Position numbers and translations under genes: made by a program. A DNA stretch of 64,000 nt from CG1-02-35-72 sp045046885 (lineage in GTDB: Bacteria; Bacteroidota; Bacteroidia; Flavobacteriales; Flavobacteriaceae). Position 1 is the first letter of the stretch, and each line of letters starts with the position of its first letter. The notes under the pieces are model-generated. The model had not been told where the DNA came from. It ran no database searches and saw only the letters and a program-made list of their open reading frames with translations. This document shows, in pieces, positions 42,018 to 51,005 of the stretch. The stretch lies in the NCBI GenBank assembly GCA_045046885.1, contig JASFYX010000017.1, positions 16,530 through 80,529 on the forward strand. The letters are read 5' to 3'.

Positions 42018-44252
42018 ATGCGCAATCTATTCAGAATTACTACGCTTGTTTTTGTCTTATTAACCCACTTATTTTCTTTTGCTCAAGAAAAAGAATCCCA
42101 AAAAGTTTTATCGCCTTATTTTGTTGTTAAAAGTTCAAATCCTGATACCGATAGATTGCCGTTAAAAAAAACTGTGGCAACTGTTAATATTGTAGGTGTT
42201 ATAGCAGATGTAACTATTAAGCAGATTTATAAAAACGAAGGTCGGCATCCGTTAGAAGCTATTTATACCTTTCCGGCACCCACCAATGCGGCCGTCTACG
42301 CTATGGAAATGACCATTGGAAAGCGAAAAATTATTGCTAAAATTGAAGAAAAACAACAGGCGCGTAAAAACTACGAAGCTGCTAAAAAACAAGGTAAAAG
42401 AGCCTCCCTTTTAGAGCAACAACGCCCCAATGTTTTTCAGATGAATGTTGCCAATATTATGCCCGGCGATAGCATTAGTGTCAGTTTGAAATATACCGAA
42501 TTACTAAAACCAACCGACGGTATTTACCAATTTATATATCCTACCGTTGTGGGCCCTCGTTATGCCGATATCACTCAAAGTAAAGACACACAAAACAATT
42601 ATATTAACACACCATACCAACATCAAGGTGAAGCCAGCTCCTATGATTTTGATATTAAAATAAATCTCAATGCTGGCATGCCCATTCAGGATATCAGTTG
42701 TAAAACACATCACGTTAAAACACATTTCACCTCAACACAACAAGCAGTTGTTACACTTAGCCCTACAGAAAATAAAGGCGGTAATCGTGATTTTGTTTTA
42801 TCTTACCAACTATCAGGTGCCAAAATTGCTTCGGGATTGATGCTTTACGAGCATCATGACGAAAAGTTCTTTTTAATGATGGTGCAACCTCCTAAACGCA
42901 TTGAAAAAGCTGCCATTCCACCACGTGAGTATATTTTTATCAATGATGTATCTGGTTCTATGAGTGGCTATCCTATGGATGTTTCAAAAAAAATAATGCG
43001 CAATCTTGTGAATAATTTACGTCCTCAAGACCGATTTAACGTTTTGGTTTTTGCAGGCACTTCTGGTTGGTTGGCTAACGAATCTTTATCGGCTACAGCC
43101 GAAAACATTGATAAAGCCATTAATTTTATAGATACCCAAAATGGTAGTGGCAGTACCCAGATTATTAGTGCTTTAAAAAAAGCCCTAAGTTTTCCAAGAA
43201 AATACGAAAATATGTCGCGGTCATTCGTTATCGTTACAGATGGATATGTAAATGTTGAAAAGGAAGTGTTTGACCTGATAAAGAACAATAACAATCACGC
43301 CAATACTTTTGTTTTTGGCATTGGCAGTTCGGTTAACAGGAATTTAATTGAGGGCATTGCCCATGTTGGCATGGGAGAACCTTTTATTGTTTTAAATAAA
43401 AATGAGGCCAATGAAAAAGCCGAAAAGTTTAGAAAATATATTTCAAATCCTGTTCTTACACAGCTAAAAGCTGATTTTGTAAACTTTGATGTTTACGACG
43501 TTGAACCCGTAACAATTCCCGATGTTTTTGCCGAAAGGCCTATTATTATTTTTGGAAAATATAAAGGAACACCTAAAGGCAGTATCAAACTTAAAGGTTA
43601 TACTGGTAACAAAATATGGCGTACAAAGATTGATGTGTCAAAAGTAAAACCCAGTTCAAAAAATGCAGCATTGCGTTATTTATGGGCCAGAAAACGTATT
43701 CAGATGCTCGATGATTATAGCCAAGTGTCTTACGGACTTGGCAAAGACAGCATAACACAGCTCGGTTTAAAATACAATTTGCTAACAAACTACACCTCTT
43801 TTGTTGCCATAGAAGAAACCCCTGTTAATAGCGATTCTTTAATAACTGTAAAACAGCCCTTACCGCTTCCTTTAAATGTATCTGATGCAGCCGTAGGTTA
43901 CGAGCTTAAACTTGACAAAGTAATTCTTAATGAAACAGTTCTTGATATTGATGAAATAAGTTTTTATAAAAATATAGTTCTTGAAGCTGACTTTTCAAAA
44001 ACTACCAAAACAATCTTAAAAAACTATATTGAAGATACGTTAATGCCACAACTCAATACCTGTTTTGAATCGGCAAATAATTTAGATGGCATTAAAATTA
44101 GTATTGATGCGAAAGGAAACGTCAAAAAAGTGAGTATTAATGGCCATAAGCTCGATAAAAAGACCTCATCATGTTTTGAAAAAATAATCAAGAAATGGGA
44201 TTTTAGCCAATATCATTTAAATAAAGCTTGGACTATAGCTATTCAATTTTAG
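42018..44252 (+). CDS. VIT and vWA domain protein with AgmX/TonB-like C-terminus
   Basis: A 744-residue exported protein. Signal peptide (ITTLVFVLLTHLFSFAQ), then a VIT domain at about residues 45-170 (VADVTIKQIYKNEGRHPLEA-like; AIYTFPAPTNAAVYAMEM; ARKNYEAAKKQGKRASLLEQ), a vWA domain from about 305 with an intact MIDAS (FINDVSGSMSG, Asp310; VTDGYVN) and a C-terminal segment (about 670-744) resembling AgmX/PglI or TonB ends: NTCFE, ISIDAKGNVKKVSINGHKL, SSCFEKIIKKWDF. It is co-directional with the next gene (five-base gap). VIT-vWA pairs also occur in inter-alpha-trypsin-inhibitor heavy chains and in sortase-target proteins. Cellular role unknown. Confidence 0.85.
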   Translation: MRNLFRITTLVFVLLTHLFSFAQEKESQKVLSPYFVVKSSNPDTDRLPLKKTVATVNIVGVIADVTIKQIYKNEGRHPLEAIYTFPAPTNAAVYAMEMTIGKRKIIAKIEEKQQARKNYEAAKKQGKRASLLEQQRPNVFQMNVANIMPGDSISVSLKYTELLKPTDGIYQFIYPTVVGPRYADITQSKDTQNNYINTPYQHQGEASSYDFDIKINLNAGMPIQDISCKTHHVKTHFTSTQQAVVTLSPTENKGGNRDFVLSYQLSGAKIASGLMLYEHHDEKFFLMMVQPPKRIEKAAIPPREYIFINDVSGSMSGYPMDVSKKIMRNLVNNLRPQDRFNVLVFAGTSGWLANESLSATAENIDKAINFIDTQNGSGSTQIISALKKALSFPRKYENMSRSFVIVTDGYVNVEKEVFDLIKNNNNHANTFVFGIGSSVNRNLIEGIAHVGMGEPFIVLNKNEANEKAEKFRKYISNPVLTQLKADFVNFDVYDVEPVTIPDVFAERPIIIFGKYKGTPKGSIKLKGYTGNKIWRTKIDVSKVKPSSKNAALRYLWARKRIQMLDDYSQVSYGLGKDSITQLGLKYNLLTNYTSFVAIEETPVNSDSLITVKQPLPLPLNVSDAAVGYELKLDKVILNETVLDIDEISFYKNIVLEADFSKTTKTILKNYIEDTLMPQLNTCFESANNLDGIKISIDAKGNVKKVSINGHKLDKKTSSCFEKIIKKWDFSQYHLNKAWTIAIQF

Positions 44253-44257
44253 ATTAA

Positions 44258-45292
44258 ATGCTTCGAAAACTGAACCCTATTTATTTTATAAGTATCCTTG
44301 TCGGATTTTTATTGCTGCTGCTTGTTGCTTTACCAAAAAAGTCAGTTGTTATAAAAACCCCCAAAGGTAAATCGATTACATTTATTTTAGGAACAGATAA
44401 ACATCCTGATAATCCTTTTTATCGCTATGCCGAAAACTACTATCGTTTTAACGCGAAAGATAAAACCGAATTAGTTGTTACAACGTGTAGATCACTGGTT
44501 GAAGTTCACAATTATTTAATCAGGCATAAGCCAAAAAACAAAGTGCCTTGGCGCTGTATAAATTTAGTGTCGCATGGTAATCAATATTTGGGATTAAGCG
44601 TTAAAGTTACCCCAAAGAGCAAACGTGCCTCTGCCCAAGAAATATGGAAATACTGTAACAATGGGACGTTAAAAAAGCTTCCTGAAGACGTGATAAATCA
44701 ACAAACAATTATCGCTTTACATGGCTGTGGATTAGGTAATAACAAAGATTTATTAACAGCTGTAAAAAGTGCCTTTTCTACTCATTTGGCAATGCCAAAA
44801 ATAGAAGCCAGTGCGTATTTTGAATATTATGTTGCTAAGCCATATAATATGCAAAAAGTAACGAGGTTTTTAGCAAAATCATATAACATTAATTTTAAAA
44901 TGGGCTACAAACCCTCTAACAAAATTATAGAAAGACGGTTCAAGACTAAATACAAAAATGATAGTGTTGACTGGCATGCAGCCTTAAGCAGAAAGCAAGC
45001 TTCAAAAATTGGAGCAGTATTTTACATGTCGTTTAATGTACCGGTAAAATGGATATTTACATACGATGGTATGAAAGACGTTCCTAATTTAGATACTAAA
45101 AGCGACCGGCTAAATTGGGTTAAGCAAAATGCCAAAATTATAAATGATTTACAAAAAATCGCTATTTCTCCTCAACAATTTAATTGGTGGATGCGTAGAG
45201 TCTATATCAAAGAAAAAGATGACACAAAAGTTGCCGCACTTTGGGTTAAAGGTTATAGTACAAGTTTTAATATTTTAAAGATTGTGAAATGA
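44258..45292 (+). CDS. Membrane-anchored protein with caspase-like His/Cys motifs (candidate clan CD peptidase)
   Basis: A 344-residue protein of unknown family. Residues 8-26 form an N-terminal membrane helix (IYFISILVGFLLLLLVALP). Two motifs recall clan CD cysteine peptidases (caspase, gingipain, legumain): a hydrophobic strand ending His-Gly, INLVSHGNQY (His106), and a second ending in Cys, TIIALHGCGLG (Cys157), 51 residues apart, in the range of known clan members. No family was recognised by eye, so catalysis is inference. The five-base gap to the VIT-vWA gene implies co-expression and perhaps a substrate relation. A terminator follows at 45312. Confidence 0.6.
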   Translation: MLRKLNPIYFISILVGFLLLLLVALPKKSVVIKTPKGKSITFILGTDKHPDNPFYRYAENYYRFNAKDKTELVVTTCRSLVEVHNYLIRHKPKNKVPWRCINLVSHGNQYLGLSVKVTPKSKRASAQEIWKYCNNGTLKKLPEDVINQQTIIALHGCGLGNNKDLLTAVKSAFSTHLAMPKIEASAYFEYYVAKPYNMQKVTRFLAKSYNINFKMGYKPSNKIIERRFKTKYKNDSVDWHAALSRKQASKIGAVFYMSFNVPVKWIFTYDGMKDVPNLDTKSDRLNWVKQNAKIINDLQKIAISPQQFNWWMRRVYIKEKDDTKVAALWVKGYSTSFNILKIVK

Positions 45293-45311
45293 TAACGTAT
45301 GTATTAACTAA

Positions 45312-45339
45312 AAAAGCCTCCCAAAATTAGGAGGCTTTT
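45312..45339. terminator. Bidirectional terminator
   Basis: AAAAGCCTCC / GGAGGCTTTT with an 8-nt loop, between the caspase-like gene (plus) and tRNA-Gln (minus); serves both. Confidence 0.88.
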
Positions 45340-45342
45340 AAG

Positions 45343-45413
45343 TTGACCCACAAGGATTCGAACCTTGACTGACGATACCAAAAACCGGAGTGCTACCGTT
45401 ACACCATGGGTCA
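45343..45413 (-). tRNA. tRNA-Gln (anticodon TTG)
   Basis: On the minus strand a 71-nt cloverleaf: acceptor TGACCCA/TGGGTCA, D-stem GTGT/GCAC, anticodon stem CCGGT/ATCGT with loop TTTTGGT, T-stem CAAGG/CCTTG with loop TTCGAAT, discriminator A. The anticodon stem is weak: C27-U43 is a mismatch and G30-U40 a wobble. CCA is not encoded. Confidence 0.9.
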
Positions 45414-45586
45414 GTTTTTGTTTTTTGCTTTAAGCAGGCGCAAATTTACGGTAAAGTTTTAAATCTGCAAATCTTTTAAAATATTATTTTTTATCTTTTA
45501 ACAGAATTTTATAGCTCAATTTCTTTAGTAATTTATTTTGTTACTTTATTATTTATTAAATTCGCCCACAGTCTAAAACACAAAAC

Positions 45587-48500
45587 ATGTCTGATTTTAA
45601 TTATAAAAAAACTAATTCCATTTTAGGATGGTTGGTTTTTGCAATCGCTCTTTTTACTTATGGTAGCACCATAGAACCTACTGTAAGTTTTTGGGATTGT
45701 GGCGAATACCTTTCTACTGCCATAAAATTACAAGTAGGGCATGAACCTGGAGCTCCTCTTTTTCAAATGCTTGGTGCCTTTTTTGCCATGTTTGCCAGCG
45801 ACACCTCTCATATGGCTATGATGGTTAATTTTATGTCGGCTTTAGCCAGTGCCTTTACTATTTTATTTTTATTTTGGACTATTACACGTCTTTCTTTTAG
45901 TTTATTAAAATCTAAAAAAGAAAATGTTACTCAAGCCACTAAAATAGCTATTCTAGGAAGTGGTTTGGTAGGTTCTTTAGTCTACACTTTTAGCGATACA
46001 TTTTGGTTTAGTGCCGTAGAAGCCGAAGTTTACGCCCTATCATCTATGCTTTTAGCCTTACTTTTTTGGTTAGGATTGCGTTGGGAAGCAGATATGGATA
46101 CACCTCGTGGCAACAAATGGCTTTTATTATTGTGTTTTGTTATTGGTTTAAGTTTTGGGGTACACGTTATGTCGTTATTAGTTATTCCAGCAATAGGATT
46201 TATTTACTACTTTAAACACTACAAAACTATTACTACTAAAAATTTTATTTGGGCTAATATTTTAGCTGTTTTAGCTTTGGCTTTTGTTTTTAAATTTTTA
46301 TTTCCTTTTACATTAAAATATTTTAGTGCACTTGAATTGTTCTTTGTTAATTCCATTGGACTTCCTTTTAACTCGGGCAGTATTATTGCTGGTATTATTT
46401 TAGTTTTCGCCTTTTATTACGGTTTAAATTACACAAGAAAGCACAAACTATACAACGCCAATACTATAATTTTAGCTGTGTTATTTGTAATGTTAGGCTT
46501 TTCGTCTTGGGTTATGTTACCTATCCGGGCAACGGCTAATCCGGTTATAAATATGAGTAATCCGTCAAGTGCCAGAGAATTATTAGCATATTATAATCGC
46601 GAACAGTATGGTGACGCTTCTCTGTTTTACGATACTTACTATTCTGTATCTTTTGATCGTGATTTAGATAAAAAACAACCTTATATAGACGGTAAACCAC
46701 ACTATGAAAAAGACACCGTCCATAAAAAATATATAATTGTAAATAATTATAAAGACGATTTACAAAACTACTCTAGCAAACACAAAGGTTTTATGCCGCG
46801 TATGACGGCTACGTCTGCAGAAGCTATTCAAAATTATAAATCTATTGCGGGTATAAATCCCAAAAGTAAACGCCGTCCTACTTTTGGCGAAAACTTAAAA
46901 TATATGATTCAGTTTCAGTTTGGCTATATGTATGGTCGCTATTTTATGTGGAACTTCGTAGGACGTCAAAACGATATTCAAGGTAAACTCGATATTTTAA
47001 ATGGCAATTGGTTGAGTGGTATTAACTTTATAGACGAAGCCCGGTTAGGGCCTCAAACTAATCTGCCATCAGATATTAAAAACAACAAAGGACGCAATGT
47101 GTACTTTTTCTTCCCTTTTATTTTAGGGATTATAGGTTTGGTATTTCAATCAAAATTCGACCTAAAAAACTTTTATGTTTTACTGCTGTTTTTTGTCTTT
47201 ACAGGATTGGCCATTATCTTTTATACAAATCCAAAACCCTTTGAACCCCGCGAACGCGATTACGCTGTAGTGGGCTCCTTCTACGTTTTTGCTATTTGGA
47301 TAGGCTTTGGCGTTTTAGCTATTTACGAAAGGTTTAAAAATAAAATTAACAAACAATATTTGGCTTTAGGAATCACTGTACTCAGTTTAGTAGCAGTTCC
47401 GGCCTTAATGGCCAATCAGAATTGGGACGATCACGATCGCTCTGGAAAATATTCTGCACGTGCCATTGCTTATGACTATTTAGCTTCCTGTCAGAAAAAT
47501 GCTATTTTATTTACCATTGGAGATAATGACACTTATCCACTTTGGTACATCCAAGAAATTGAAGGTTTTAGAACAGGTATTAAAATTGTAAATACCAGTT
47601 TATTTAACACGGCTTGGTACATTGATCAAATGAAACGCAAGACTTATAAGGCAGAGCCCATTCCTTCTCAATTAACACACGATAAATACAAAAATGGTAC
47701 ACGCGAAATTGTGTATGGTATGAACCGAACTGATAAACGTTGGGATATTAAAGATTTTATGAATTGGATTGCTAGCGATGACGACCGCACAAAAATTGAA
47801 GTAGGTAATGGTCACGAAGAAGTTTATTATCCAACAAATAAAATTCGCATTCCTGTAGATAAAGCAGCTGTTCTTAAAAATGGTATTGTGGCTTTAAAAG
47901 ATTCGGCTAAAATTGTACCTTATATCGATATTGACATCAATGAAGGAGGTATAACCAAAAACCGTGTTTTAATGTTAGATATAATAGCTAATAACAATTG
48001 GAAACGTCCTATTTATTTTACAGGTGGTAGTTTTGATCCTGAAGAATATATTTGGTTAAAAGACTACTTACAAGTAGATGGACTCTCTTACAAATTAGTA
48101 CCTATACACAAACCTGATAATGATTTGGGCCCCTTTGATTTAGGCAGTATTAATACAGATGTTATGTATAAAAACATCAAAAAATTTGATTGGGGCAACA
48201 TGAATGACCCAAAAATATATTTAGATGTAGAAACACGCAGAAATAGCATTTCGTTTAGAGGACGCTTAGAACGCCTTGTAAATGCTTTAATTGCCGAAGG
48301 TAAAAACAAGAAAGCCGAAGAAATATTAGATTTATCAATTAAAGAAATGCCCGTAGATAAGTTTGGCTATTACTCTTTAATTTTAGGTCATATAGAAGAT
48401 TATTATAAAATTGGTGCTAAAGATAAAGCGCGAAACATAAGTAAAATCCTCATAAAAAAATACAGTGAAAACCTTGAATATTTTGCGCAATTTGACAGAC

Positions 48501-48658
48501 AAGATATCCAATTGGTTTTTGATGAAATAGAAAACAATTTAAGACAATATCGAAATTTAGTTCAAACAGCCTTAAATTATGACGATGAAAAATATGCCGA
48601 CAAAATAAAGGATAACTATATAGGTGTGATTGATTTATACAAAGATCTTATAGAGTAA
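45587..48658 (+). CDS. DUF2723 multi-pass membrane protein (TMEM260-like)
   Basis: A 1023-residue protein with about 11-12 membrane helices in its first 620 residues, starting NSILGWLVFAIALFTYGSTI, then SFWDCGEYLSTAIKLQVGHEPGAP, here in parts SFWDCGEYLSTA and LQVGHEPGAP. DUF2723 proteins are relatives of GT-C glycosyltransferases such as TMEM260 (protein O-mannosylation); the acidic DCGE loop near the membrane is the likely active region. The C-terminal 400 residues are soluble and end in TPR-like helices. It may glycosylate exported proteins, a known feature of Bacteroidota; not shown here. pda-like gene follows after four bases. Confidence 0.85.
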   Translation: MSDFNYKKTNSILGWLVFAIALFTYGSTIEPTVSFWDCGEYLSTAIKLQVGHEPGAPLFQMLGAFFAMFASDTSHMAMMVNFMSALASAFTILFLFWTITRLSFSLLKSKKENVTQATKIAILGSGLVGSLVYTFSDTFWFSAVEAEVYALSSMLLALLFWLGLRWEADMDTPRGNKWLLLLCFVIGLSFGVHVMSLLVIPAIGFIYYFKHYKTITTKNFIWANILAVLALAFVFKFLFPFTLKYFSALELFFVNSIGLPFNSGSIIAGIILVFAFYYGLNYTRKHKLYNANTIILAVLFVMLGFSSWVMLPIRATANPVINMSNPSSARELLAYYNREQYGDASLFYDTYYSVSFDRDLDKKQPYIDGKPHYEKDTVHKKYIIVNNYKDDLQNYSSKHKGFMPRMTATSAEAIQNYKSIAGINPKSKRRPTFGENLKYMIQFQFGYMYGRYFMWNFVGRQNDIQGKLDILNGNWLSGINFIDEARLGPQTNLPSDIKNNKGRNVYFFFPFILGIIGLVFQSKFDLKNFYVLLLFFVFTGLAIIFYTNPKPFEPRERDYAVVGSFYVFAIWIGFGVLAIYERFKNKINKQYLALGITVLSLVAVPALMANQNWDDHDRSGKYSARAIAYDYLASCQKNAILFTIGDNDTYPLWYIQEIEGFRTGIKIVNTSLFNTAWYIDQMKRKTYKAEPIPSQLTHDKYKNGTREIVYGMNRTDKRWDIKDFMNWIASDDDRTKIEVGNGHEEVYYPTNKIRIPVDKAAVLKNGIVALKDSAKIVPYIDIDINEGGITKNRVLMLDIIANNNWKRPIYFTGGSFDPEEYIWLKDYLQVDGLSYKLVPIHKPDNDLGPFDLGSINTDVMYKNIKKFDWGNMNDPKIYLDVETRRNSISFRGRLERLVNALIAEGKNKKAEEILDLSIKEMPVDKFGYYSLILGHIEDYYKIGAKDKARNISKILIKKYSENLEYFAQFDRQDIQLVFDEIENNLRQYRNLVQTALNYDDEKYADKIKDNYIGVIDLYKDLIE

Positions 48659-48662
48659 TTTA

Positions 48663-49307
48663 ATGGGTTCTTTTGTAAAAACATCCCAAATTATTACCTC
48701 TATTTTTAAAAACTATAAATGGCATTTTTCTAGAGATACCAAAGACATTTATCTTACTTTTGATGACGGTCCCTTAGCCGAAACCACACCTTGGGTTCTT
48801 AAGCAGCTTAAAAAATACAATGCCAAAGCCACGTTTTTTTGTATTGGTGAGAATGTTCAAAAACATGCCACTCTTTTTAACGACATTATTAATGAAGGTC
48901 ACCAAGTGGGCAATCATACCTTAAATCATTTAAACGGATTTAAAACAAAGACAAGCATTTACATTGAAAATATAGAAGCGGCTCACAATATTTTAACAGG
49001 TATTAACCCTCAATTTGCTAATAACAAACCGCTTCTATTTAGGCCACCATACGGAAAAATAAGACCTAAACAAGCTAAAATATTAAGAGAGAAAGGGTAT
49101 GAAATTATTCTTTGGGATGTATTGAGTCGCGATTTTGATATAAAATTAAAAGGTAAAAACTGTGTAGAAAACGTCATAAATAATACCCAAAACGGCAGTA
49201 TCATAGTTTTTCATGACAGCTTAAAAGCCTCTGAAAGACTCTATTTTACATTGCCAAAAATTTTAGAATATTATACTGAAAGAGGTTATGCTTTTAAAAC
49301 AATTTAA
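48663..49307 (+). CDS. Polysaccharide deacetylase (NodB/PgdA family)
   Basis: A 214-residue NodB-homology enzyme. Motif 1 DIYLTFDDGPLAE carries the catalytic base and metal Asp, motif 2 GNHTLNHLNGF the two metal His, motif 3 LFRPPYGKIRP, motif 4 LWDVLSRDFD, motif 5 GSIIVFHDS. Such enzymes remove acetyl groups from peptidoglycan, chitin-like or surface sugars. No signal peptide is obvious, which is unusual for an envelope enzyme; it may be cytoplasmic or weakly anchored. It follows the DUF2723 gene by four bases and converges with the thioredoxin-fold gene. Confidence 0.9.
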   Translation: MGSFVKTSQIITSIFKNYKWHFSRDTKDIYLTFDDGPLAETTPWVLKQLKKYNAKATFFCIGENVQKHATLFNDIINEGHQVGNHTLNHLNGFKTKTSIYIENIEAAHNILTGINPQFANNKPLLFRPPYGKIRPKQAKILREKGYEIILWDVLSRDFDIKLKGKNCVENVINNTQNGSIIVFHDSLKASERLYFTLPKILEYYTERGYAFKTI

Positions 49308-49600
49308 AGATATTGTTGTACTAAATTAATAAGTGTATTGGCGTCTTGCTCGCCAGATTGACGCCATTTCATCTCGCCATTTTTGTAAATAATATAAGTA
49401 GGATTCCCTTTTATACGCAGTGCATTTGCTAAGGCTTCGTTCTTGTCAATATCAACTTTTATAACTTTGGCTTTATCGCCAAGCGCGGCAGCCACATCGC
49501 GTAAAACATCGTTTAAAGCGTCTTTTGAGTCATCCCAATGGGCAAAAAAATCTATTAGAACAGGGATATCAGCATTAATTAATTCACCAAACTTTGCCAT
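49304..49600 (-). CDS. Thioredoxin-fold protein lacking the CXXC active site
   Basis: A 98-residue thioredoxin-fold protein. The fold markers are there (PVLIDFFAHW, AKVIKVDIDKNEALANALRI, GNPTYIIYKNGEMKWRQSGE with the cis-Pro), but the active site W-C-G-P-C-K is replaced by WDDSKD (residues 22-27), so no disulphide chemistry is possible. I recall the same trait in other Flavobacteriia, so it is a conserved variant and not a recent decay. It could be a binding or chaperone subunit. A TATATTTG box on the minus strand lies at 49674-49667. Its 3' end overlaps the deacetylase end. Confidence 0.85.
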   Translation of the reverse strand: MAKFGELINADIPVLIDFFAHWDDSKDALNDVLRDVAAALGDKAKVIKVDIDKNEALANALRIKGNPTYIIYKNGEMKWRQSGEQDANTLINLVQQYL

Positions 49601-50042
49601 ATAAAAGCTGTTATAATTTACAATATCTAGGCGGCTTTACATTACATAACCTATAATTGTTATAGACAAATATACAATATTATTCAAGAAAATAAGCTAA
49701 AAAAAATGTGGGTGTTTAAGAAATATAAAAATCCTTGCACATAGTTTGACTATTTAACAGAAGTGTTGTTAATAATGTTTAAAGTTAGTAATTTGTTTTC
49801 GACAAAGCTAAACCATCTATTTCCCCAGTATCAGTAATAAATACTTTTACAAAGATGGTTGTTATTCATGCACATGTCTACTGTACGCTAACAACCTCAC
49901 CCCTCAACGAAGTTTATTCTTTTGAATATTTTAAACATTTATGCAAGGATTCTATTTGTTTATAATTATGATGCTAAGATACTAGGAGTAAATATTTTGG
50001 CTATTAGTAAAAGTAGGTATTTTTTAAATTACCCCTTTTTAC
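49601..50042. other. Intergenic region upstream of the thioredoxin-fold gene
   Basis: 442 bases without a convincing ORF. Contents: a minus-strand -7 box TATATTTG at 49667-49674 for the thioredoxin-fold gene; GTTAGTAA at 49784-49791, the complement of the TTACTAAC motif that recurs near the two-component genes; and TTACCCCTTTTTAC at 50029-50042, which also occurs at 50972-50985. The rest is AT-rich with no recognised structure. Confidence 0.4.
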
Positions 50043-50053
50043 CTATACAACAT
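50029..50053. repeat. 3'-end direct repeat, copy A
   Basis: TTACCCCTTTTTAC followed directly by CTATACAACAT, the latter containing the stop of the pseudo-kinase gene. The same two blocks occur at 50972-51005, separated by nine bases. Confidence 0.7.
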
Positions 50054-50900
50054 CTTTATATTTTATTTTACTGATTATAGGTGCTTTAAGAATGATTTTT
50101 AAATTTTCGTCATTTTTTTGCTGTAACACAAAACCTAAAATAGCCAGCCTGTGTTTTAAATTGTTATAGCCGTGTAAAAGGTTCTTGTCTAAATTCTTAT
50201 ATTTTGAATACAATCGTTTCTGATTTATCTCTATTTTAACTAATGTGCCATACGAGTAGCCTATTTTTATATTAATTCCTTCTTTACTATTACTTTTTAA
50301 CACTTGTCTTAAAACTATTTTAAGACCATTATATATTTGATGTTTTTTAGTGATACTTAATTTTGATTCATTAAAATTAATATCTTTTGTTAAATTTATT
50401 TTTGTTGATTTATTAAATGAGAGGGTACTTATCAGATTTTGTAAAGAAGAAAAAAGACTTTTATTCGACAATTGATTATACATTAAATCATTTGCAATTT
50501 CTTTTGTGACAAATAGCGCGTCGTTGGTTAGTTTTTTAATCTCTTTTAAAAAAATTGAATCCTCTCTTTCACTTTTTAAAAAATCCTCTCTTTCACTTTT
50601 TAAAATAAGAGCATCTAAATAAAAATTTAAAGAAGCAAGAACTTGTTCTAAACTATTACTAATTTCTTGTCCGTAATAATTTTTTTCTGCATTGTTCTCT
50701 TTTATGATGTAATTAAACAATTCTTGATTAAAATTAACATCAGCATCTTTTTTAAAAATTTTTAAAGTGCTTAATGATATTAACTTCTTTAATTTGTTTT
50801 TATAAGAAAGTAATGGTTCAAAAGAGGACTCAGATAATTTTTTAAAAAAAACCTCTTCAAACTCATCAAACTTATTATATGTATAGGATTCTAATTTCAT
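50043..50900 (-). CDS. Degenerate histidine-kinase-like protein (pseudo-kinase)
   Basis: A 285-residue cytosolic protein. Residues 75-110 (YYGQEISNSLEQVLASLNFY) align with the dimerisation helix of the neighbouring kinase (FGEELHDSLSQILSAMSFYL), but the phospho-acceptor His is Ser81. The distal part keeps a trace of the ATPase end (LLHGYNNLKHRLAILGF against SFGLKNIQQRVTLLNGK), while N-box and DxGxG are not visible. It therefore looks like a HisKA_3 kinase that cannot phosphorylate and may dimerise with, or titrate, the active kinase. A 24-bp tandem duplication repeats KSEREDFL. Gene order: kinase, regulator, this gene. Confidence 0.65.
   Translation of the reverse strand: MKLESYTYNKFDEFEEVFFKKLSESSFEPLLSYKNKLKKLISLSTLKIFKKDADVNFNQELFNYIIKENNAEKNYYGQEISNSLEQVLASLNFYLDALILKSEREDFLKSEREDSIFLKEIKKLTNDALFVTKEIANDLMYNQLSNKSLFSSLQNLISTLSFNKSTKINLTKDINFNESKLSITKKHQIYNGLKIVLRQVLKSNSKEGINIKIGYSYGTLVKIEINQKRLYSKYKNLDKNLLHGYNNLKHRLAILGFVLQQKNDENLKIILKAPIISKIKYKDVV
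50558..50605. repeat. 24-bp tandem duplication in the pseudo-kinase gene
   Basis: Bases 50558-50581 and 50582-50605 are identical, in frame, and encode eight residues twice. Confidence 0.85.
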
Positions 50901-50971
50901 TTGCTAGATAATACTACAAATTTAACACCCTTATCTTACATATATGATGGTAAAAAACCTTGTTTTAAACT

Positions 50972-51005
50972 TTACCCCTTTTTACTAACTTAATCTATAC
51001 AACAT
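50972..51005. repeat. 3'-end direct repeat, copy B
   Basis: TTACCCCTTTTTAC, nine bases, then CTATACAACAT containing the response-regulator stop. Same blocks as copy A at 50029-50053. The 9-base insert supplies a TTACTAAC motif (50982-50989). Confidence 0.7.

Noticed and set aside
45343..45413. tRNA-Gln as a pseudogene
   Set aside because: Acceptor, D and T stems and the TTG anticodon loop are intact; only the anticodon stem is weak.
50043..50900. Pseudo-kinase ORF as random open frame
   Set aside because: Clear similarity to the dimerisation helix of the neighbouring kinase over about 20 residues and good operon placement support a real gene.
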